From: Paraspadella gotoi
Taxonomy: Eukaryota; Chaetognatha
Length of the DNA stretch: 64,000 nt
Direction of reading: 5' to 3'
Assembly (NCBI GenBank): GCA_051294375.1
Contig: JBJCIZ010000744.1
Coordinates: forward strand, 1,869,252-1,933,251
Part shown: one piece after another, positions 58,543 to 64,000 of the stretch
Numbering within the stretch: position 1 is the stretch's first letter
Layout: every line of letters begins with the position of its first letter
Made by a program: the position numbers and the translations under genes
The notes under the pieces: generated by a model
Seen by the model: only the letters and a program-made list of their open reading frames with translations
Database searches by the model: none
What the model was told of the DNA's origin: nothing

Positions 58543-60554
58543 AACGTTTCTGATGGAGCGCCCACCCTATTTTTTTTCTCTTCCTTTCATCTCCTAATTT
58601 CGATATCTAACGAATTTCTGAGAGTTGAGAGAGGAACAGAGAGAGAGAGAGAAGAAGGAGAGAGAGAGAGAGAGAGAGAGAGGAAAGAATAAAAAGTGAG
58701 AAGAGAGAGATAAGAGAGAGAGAGGAAAGAAAAAAAAGAGAAATGTTGAAAAGAAAACAAAAGAGAAGAGAAAAGAAAGAAAAGAAAAAGAATAAAAAAG
58801 AAAAAGAAACAAAAACAGAAGAGAAAAGAAAACAAAAGATAAAGAATAAAACAGAAAGCGAGAGAACTTCTTCCCGGAAATCAAAACAATCACAATGGAA
58901 TTATTTGTTCCAATAAGTCGCGCGATTTCCCAATTTGTTTCTTTTTTTTCTTCTTAGTCTTTTTCCTTCTTTTTCGAACATTGACAGGACAGACAGACCA
59001 AAAACTCGCGGTTGCCACAAGACTTGAAAAAATATGCAGGCTTTCTTCTCTTCTCTCTCACCCTTTCTTATCTTCGTATATATTTATTCCGTTTTTCTTT
59101 TCTTGCTTTTACTTTCTTTCTCTTTTATCTCCTTTCATTTCTTTCCTTTCTTTTCTTTTCTTTCTTTCTCTGTTTGTTTTGTTTTGTTTTGTTTTGTTTG
59201 TTTTGTTTTGTTTGTTTTTCTTTTCTTTCTTTTCTTTTTCTTTTCTTTCTTTTCTTTTCTTGTCTTGGTCTTGTCTTGTCTTGTCTTGTCTTGTCTTGGT
59301 CTTTTCTTTTTTATTTTAGTGCCTTTCTTCAGCTTTTTTTTATTTATTTTTCTGTCTTTTCCTTGTCTTGTCTGGTCTTGTCTATGTCTTGTCTTTTTCT
59401 TGTCTTGTCTTGTTTGTCTCTGTTCTTTTTCCTTATTTTGTTTTTTTTTATTACTGTATTCTTCGGTCTTTTCTTGTCTTGTCTTGGTTTGTCTTGTCTT
59501 GTCTTGTCTGTCTGTCTTGTTTGTCTTGTCTTGTCTTGTCCTATGTCTTTTCTATTTTAGTTCTTTCTTCCTTTATTACTGTTATTTTCTTCGGTCGAGA
59601 AGGAAAAAAAAAAAATCTTCTTCCCATAAATTTTTTTTCGCAAAAGTTTTTTTTCCGTTTTTTTGAGGTCATTTTTAGTACTTGTAGTTAAATTCTATAT
59701 TCCTTACGACTTTTTTGCGCCTGAGGAGAGGTCCATTGAATGTGGTCGTTGTTGTTTGCGTCGTCGGTCCGTCGTCGTTCGTTTACACCGTAATTTTTTA
59801 GTCTTTTGGTTTATTTTTGGGCGAATAAGTTCTTCTTTTTAACAGTTCTTCAACTTGTTTAATTTCATCACCATAAAATTTTAGGATCTTTTCTCAGGGA
59901 TTTCACCTTTCATCTTGACGTGACCATGACATTGTTTTCTTCTCGGTTGTTGTTGTTGTCCTCTCTTCCTCAAGTTGTGTTTCACTTTCCTTTTTCCATT
60001 CGTGAATTCACTTACTCTTCAACGAGCTCACCACGGTCAGTTGGTCTTCTCACTTCTTCTTTCAGGTGACCACATGATCTTCTTACATTTAGACTTTTCA
60101 ACTTTTCCTGCTATTTTTCACTTAAGAAATTCACCCAATCCTTACTATCTCTCTTGACCTTTTGCCGCTCTCTCTCTCTCTTTCCTCTCTCTCTCTCTCT
60201 CTCTCTTCCTCTCTCTCTCCTCTCTCTCTCTCTCCTCTCTCTCTCCTAAACGGCCTGGAGAACTACTTAAAATAAAAGGCAGAGTCCAAATGATTTTTTG
60301 TCGTTCGTCGTCATCACGTCGCTTCACAGTCTTTGTAACTAAAGGCGTCCATCTTTATCTTCCGTCGTCGTCGTCGTCGTTCGTTCGTCGTCGTTCACAG
60401 GTCTTGTAACTACACGGTCCATCTTTATCTTCGTCGTCGTCGTCGTTCGTCGTCGTCGTCGTCGTCATCATAATCGGTTCGTCGGTCGTGTCGTCTTTTT
60501 CAGTCAAAAACAATCTTTTCAAAACGTTGACGTTTTCTGTTTAAGGTAGGTCGT

Positions 60555-60588
<34 letters not shown>

Positions 60589-61640
60589 TTATTGCGACGT
60601 TTCCTTTGACGATTGTCGTTATTTTTTAGCCGCAACGACGACGACGACGACGACGAGAATGACGACGAAAAGGCACCACTTAAATGACGACGATGTAACG
60701 ACGACCCAAAATGACGACGGATTGATGACGAAGACGATAAAACGAGATTTGACAAATGACCCACGACAAAGATGATAATTACAATGATTTAGACAATGAC
60801 GAAAAAGATGTCAACAACCAAAGTCATCGTCGATGACGAACGTGACGATGTGACAAAGACAAAGATGACAAAGGACGAAGTTTAAAAACGAGAATGGACA
60901 ATGCTGACAGTGACGACAACGTCGATTGACAACGACGACGACGACAAGGCAAAATGGGACGATCAATGATGGCGAGGAAGATGGCCGACACCGATGAGAC
61001 GATGACGAAGAAACGACGACGAAAAAACGACGATCAATGATGGGGAAGACGATGATGAAAACGGACGACTAATGATTGGCGACGACGACGACACGACGAC
61101 GACCAATGATGGGACAAATCTATAGGGGTACGAGTCTCGCGTACGATGAGTCGACGACCTTTCTCGCTCATTCGTCACCAGAAGCCTGAAGATCGATCAG
61201 GAGGGAGGAAGAAGAGGAGGAGGAGGAAGAGAGAGAAGAGGAAGAGCAGCGATGGTCATTTTCGCTTTCCTCCTTGTTGTGGAGTTCTCGTTCATGCGCG
61301 TCGTCAAGAAATTTCATTTCGCGAATTACATCCGCCGGTTTTAGGAGAATTCCGGATGTTCGGGAGGGAAAGATGGGGATTAGAAAATAGCAGGAGAGAG
61401 AGTTGCGGAAGTGGGGAAAGAGAAGAGAAGTCTCTCTCCTTCTCTTTCTCTTTCCTCTTTCCTCTCCGCTCTCTCTCTATTTTTCTCTTTTCTATCTATC
61501 TCTATTTTCTTCTCTAATTTTCTCTTTTCTCTTTTCTATCTATCTTTTTCTTCCTCTCTCTGCCTTTCTCCCTTTCTCTGTTCTTCTCTTTTCTCTCTTT
61601 TCTCTTTTCTCTCTTTTTCTTTCTGTCACTCTTCTCTCTT
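57540..61640. repeat. Modules H-I, copy 2
   Basis: Follows 46130-50050 in order: purine array (57545-57760), GA tract, H core (57965-58260), GA tracts, a (TTTTG)n patch (59175-59218), TCTTG array (59265-59540), GTC arrays (60360-60470 with a local duplication, 60545-60590), GAC region (60632-61110), GGA patch (61205-61235) and pyrimidine tract (61430-61640). No gene is supported. Confidence 0.85.
59265..59540. repeat. (TCTTG)n array, second copy
   Basis: Shorter than the array at 47690-48130 and broken by TCGGTC and TTTTCC words. Confidence 0.85.
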
Positions 61641-61655
61641 CTCTCCTCTCCTCTC

Positions 61656-61687
<32 letters not shown>

Positions 61688-61699
61688 CTCTGCTATTTT

Positions 61700-61928
61700 T
61701 TTCTTTTATCTCTCTCTCTTCGTTATTCCCGCTTTCCTTTTCTTCTCATTTCTTCTCCCTTCAGTGTTCCTACCCTCTTCTACCTATCTTTCTCTTTCCT
61801 ATCTGCCCCTTTGTTTGCTCAAACCTGTTTCTCTTAAAGAGCGTTCCCTATTTTTTTTTTTCAGATAATATTTTTTTTCGAATAATTTTACTTCTTTTTT
61901 GTTTTCTTAAAATAATTTTCCCTCGCCG

Positions 61929-62018
<90 letters not shown>

Positions 62019-64000
62019 TCTCTATCTCTCTTCGTTCACACTTCGTCATTATTTTAAAGATAGTTTTAAAAATCCACCTAGGTTACGATACTCTGTCAGC
62101 AGCGGCAGGACACGCCGCAGCCCGCGCTTCTGCTCCTTGCCCGCGCGCCACCGCCGCCGCTGCCGCCGCCCGCAGACTTCTTTTTTTTCTGTCTGCTCCA
62201 GAATTTAATTTTCTTTTTTTTTCTTTCCATGTCAGGCTGATCTTTTCAACGAATTCTGAATTTTTTTATATTTTCCGATCAGCATTCATTCATGACGATA
62301 ATCGAGAGAAGCCTCCCAGATCCATGACGTAATACACTGCCTAATGTCGTCTTAGCGTCGTCGTTGTGGTCGTCGTCGTTGTTGCTCTAATTAATTGATT
62401 ATACTCATACTATGCTTGTAATTTATACTACTGATTATTTTAAAAAAAAGTTAGGCACGAATTTTTAAAAAAACTATCTACAAATGACTAAATGCCAAAA
62501 GAAAAGTGGAAAAAGTTTATAGAAGAAAAACGTTAATAAAGAAAAAAGGGAGACGAAAAAGTTTTAAACTGGAAAATTGAAGAAAGGAAAAAAGGAAAAA
62601 AGAAAGGGAAAGTCAACAAAGGGAAAAAGGGAAATGTCCAGCAAGGAAAAAAGAAATGTCAACAAAGGAAAAAGGGAAATGTCAGCCAAACGAAAAGGAA
62701 ATGTCAAAGCAAAGGGAAAAGGGGAAATGTCACAAAGGTAAAAGGGAAATGTAGCAAAGGAAAAAGAAGAAATGTCAGCAAAGGTAAAAGGAAATGTCAG
62801 CAAAGGAAAAAGAGGGAAAAGTCAGCAAAGGAAAAAGAGAAATGTCAGCAAAGGAAAAAGAGAAATATCAGTAAAGGAAAAGGGGAAATGTCAGCAAAGG
62901 AAAAAGAGAAATGCAGCAAAAAAAAAGGGAAATGTCAGCAAATGAAAAAGAGAAACTTCAGCAAAAGAAAAAAGGGAAATGTCAGCAAAGGAAAAAGAGA
63001 AAAGTCAGCAAAGGAAAAAGAGAAATGTCAGCAAGGAAAAAAGAGAGAAATATCAGTAAAGGAAAAAAGGGAAATGTCAGCAAAGATAAAGAGAAATGGT
63101 CAGCAAAAAAAAAAGGAAAATGTTCAGCAAATGAAAAAGAGAAATGTTCAGCAAAGAAAAAAGGGGGGAAATGTCAGTCAAAGCGAAAAAGAGACAATAT
63201 CAGCTAAAGGAAAAAGGGAAAAGTCAGCAAAGGAAAAAAAGAGAAATGTCAGCAAAGGAAAAAGGGAAATGTCAGCAAAGTAAAAAGGGGGAAATGTCAG
63301 CAAAGGAAAAAGAGAAATGTCAGCAGGAGGAAAAAGGGGAAATGTCAGCAGGAGGAAAAAGGAAAATGTGAGCAAAGAAAAAGAAAATGTCAGGCAAAGA
63401 AAAAGGAAAATGTCAGCAAAGGAAAGAGACAAAGCAGAAGAAAGAGAAATCCTCTTTTATCCCGATGACGCTCGAGGAGAAAGAGAAGAGACAGAGGAAA
63501 TGTCAGCCAAAGCGAAAAGGGAAATGTCAGCAAAGGAAAAGGGAAATGTCAGGCAAAAAAAGGGGAAATGTCAGCAAAGGAAAGGAAAATGTCAAGCAAA
63601 GGAAAAAAGGGGAATGTCAGCAAAGGGAAAAAGAGAGTAAATGTAGCCAAAGGAAAAAGGAAATGTCAGCAAAGGAAAAGAAAATGTCAGCAAAGAAAAA
63701 GGCGCGAAAATGTCAGCAGAGGAAAAAGGAAATGTCAGCAAAGGAAAAAGGAAAAGTGTCAGCAACAGGGAAAGAGACAAAGCAGAAGGAAAAAGAGAAA
63801 TTCCCCTTTATCCCAGATGACGCTGAGGAGAAGCAGAAGAGGACAGAGATAAGAGTAGAGAGAGAGAGAGAAGAGAGAAAAAGAGGCAAGAGAAGGAGGA
63901 GAAAAGAGAGAAGAGAGAAGAGAGAGAGCAGAGAGAAGGATTTCAGTTCTGATTGATTTATTTGGCTCAAATGCTGAAAGTTTAACACAAAAGTAACGAT
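61700..64000. mobile_element. Module G, copy 2, inverted and cut by the window end
   Basis: Reverse complement of 53190-51100. It passes through the pyrimidine segment, the GC-rich islet (62086-62185), the AT-rich part, the 23-bp satellite in the purine sense (62600-63780) and the inverted arm (63780-64000). The right arm of copy 1 has no counterpart on its left side, where it joins the pyrimidine tract of module I directly. Within the satellite the terminal word set GACAAAGCAGAAG...GATGACGCT occurs twice (63428 and 63776). Confidence 0.5.
62600..63780. repeat. 23-bp satellite, purine sense
   Basis: About 50 units of AAATGTCAGCAAAGGAAAAA plus GAG or GGG. Occasional units have CAGCAGGAGG in place of CAGCAAAGG (63310-63360). 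The Lys/Glu/Gln-rich frames are repeat by-products. Confidence 0.95.

Noticed and set aside
62888-63956. Lys/Glu/Gln-rich frames of 90-190 residues across the 23-bp satellite, and their counterparts at 51248-52288
   Set aside because: A 23-base unit without stop codons stays open in several frames at once. The peptide pattern simply follows the satellite and is broken at different places in the two copies.

Overview
This window looks like low-gene-density nuclear DNA from a multicellular eukaryote. It is AT-rich overall and packed with very long (GA)n/(CT)n tracts, (TTTC)n, (CAA)n, (GTC)n/(GAC)n and (TCTTG)n arrays, plus longer pyrimidine/purine minisatellites. There are no compact operon-like genes, no rRNA and no recognisable tRNA. 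The extreme GA/CT density would fit an arthropod such as a crustacean, but nothing in the sequence identifies the organism and I hold that loosely. No complete protein-coding gene can be supported. Almost all longer reading frames are translations of simple repeats (Ser-Leu, Arg-Glu, Lys-Glu, Phe-Leu-Ser or Val-Leu-Ser-Cys-Leu runs).

Left half (1-31.1 kb): three families of blocks are repeated. Block A is 61-718 and 10870-11565. Block P is GC-rich with promoter-like motifs (about 900-1479 and 4140-4995). Block B is 5000-7644 and 7700-10800; it carries a 70-bp tandem repeat in 3 versus 9 units and a 12-bp minisatellite. Block C is about 7.5 kb and occurs as C1 (11549-19306), a partial C2 (19960-23651) and C3 (23677-31093). 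Copies of a block keep the same order but differ mostly by single-base insertions and deletions, including inside homopolymers.

Right half (31.1-64 kb): a set of modules I call E, F, H and I appears as E-F(inverted)-H at 33.2-39.3 kb, as F-H-I at 45.15-50.05 kb, and as E-F-H-I at 53.6-61.6 kb. A foldback-like module G has about 250-bp inverted ends and a roughly 23-bp satellite. It lies at 51.09-53.55 kb and, in the opposite orientation, at 61.7-64 kb, where it runs off the window. The only sizeable stretch that is single-copy here is 39.35-45.14 kb, an AT-rich intergenic-looking segment with two or three coding-like fragments.

The many gaps of exactly 25 N, the gaps of varied length in one copy that are filled by sequence in another, and the indel-dominated differences between copies suggest that many of these duplications are, at least in part, products of long-read gap filling or uncollapsed haplotypes rather than real segmental duplications. 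The observations most worth a second look are the G module, the inverted F module, the 70-bp tandem repeat, an inverted-minisatellite junction near 19.4 kb, the RFX-like and CRE-like motifs in block P, the coding-like minus-strand fragments at 31.45-31.63 and 40.4-40.7 kb, and a GC-rich coding-like islet inside G. I did not find a convincing new biological system.
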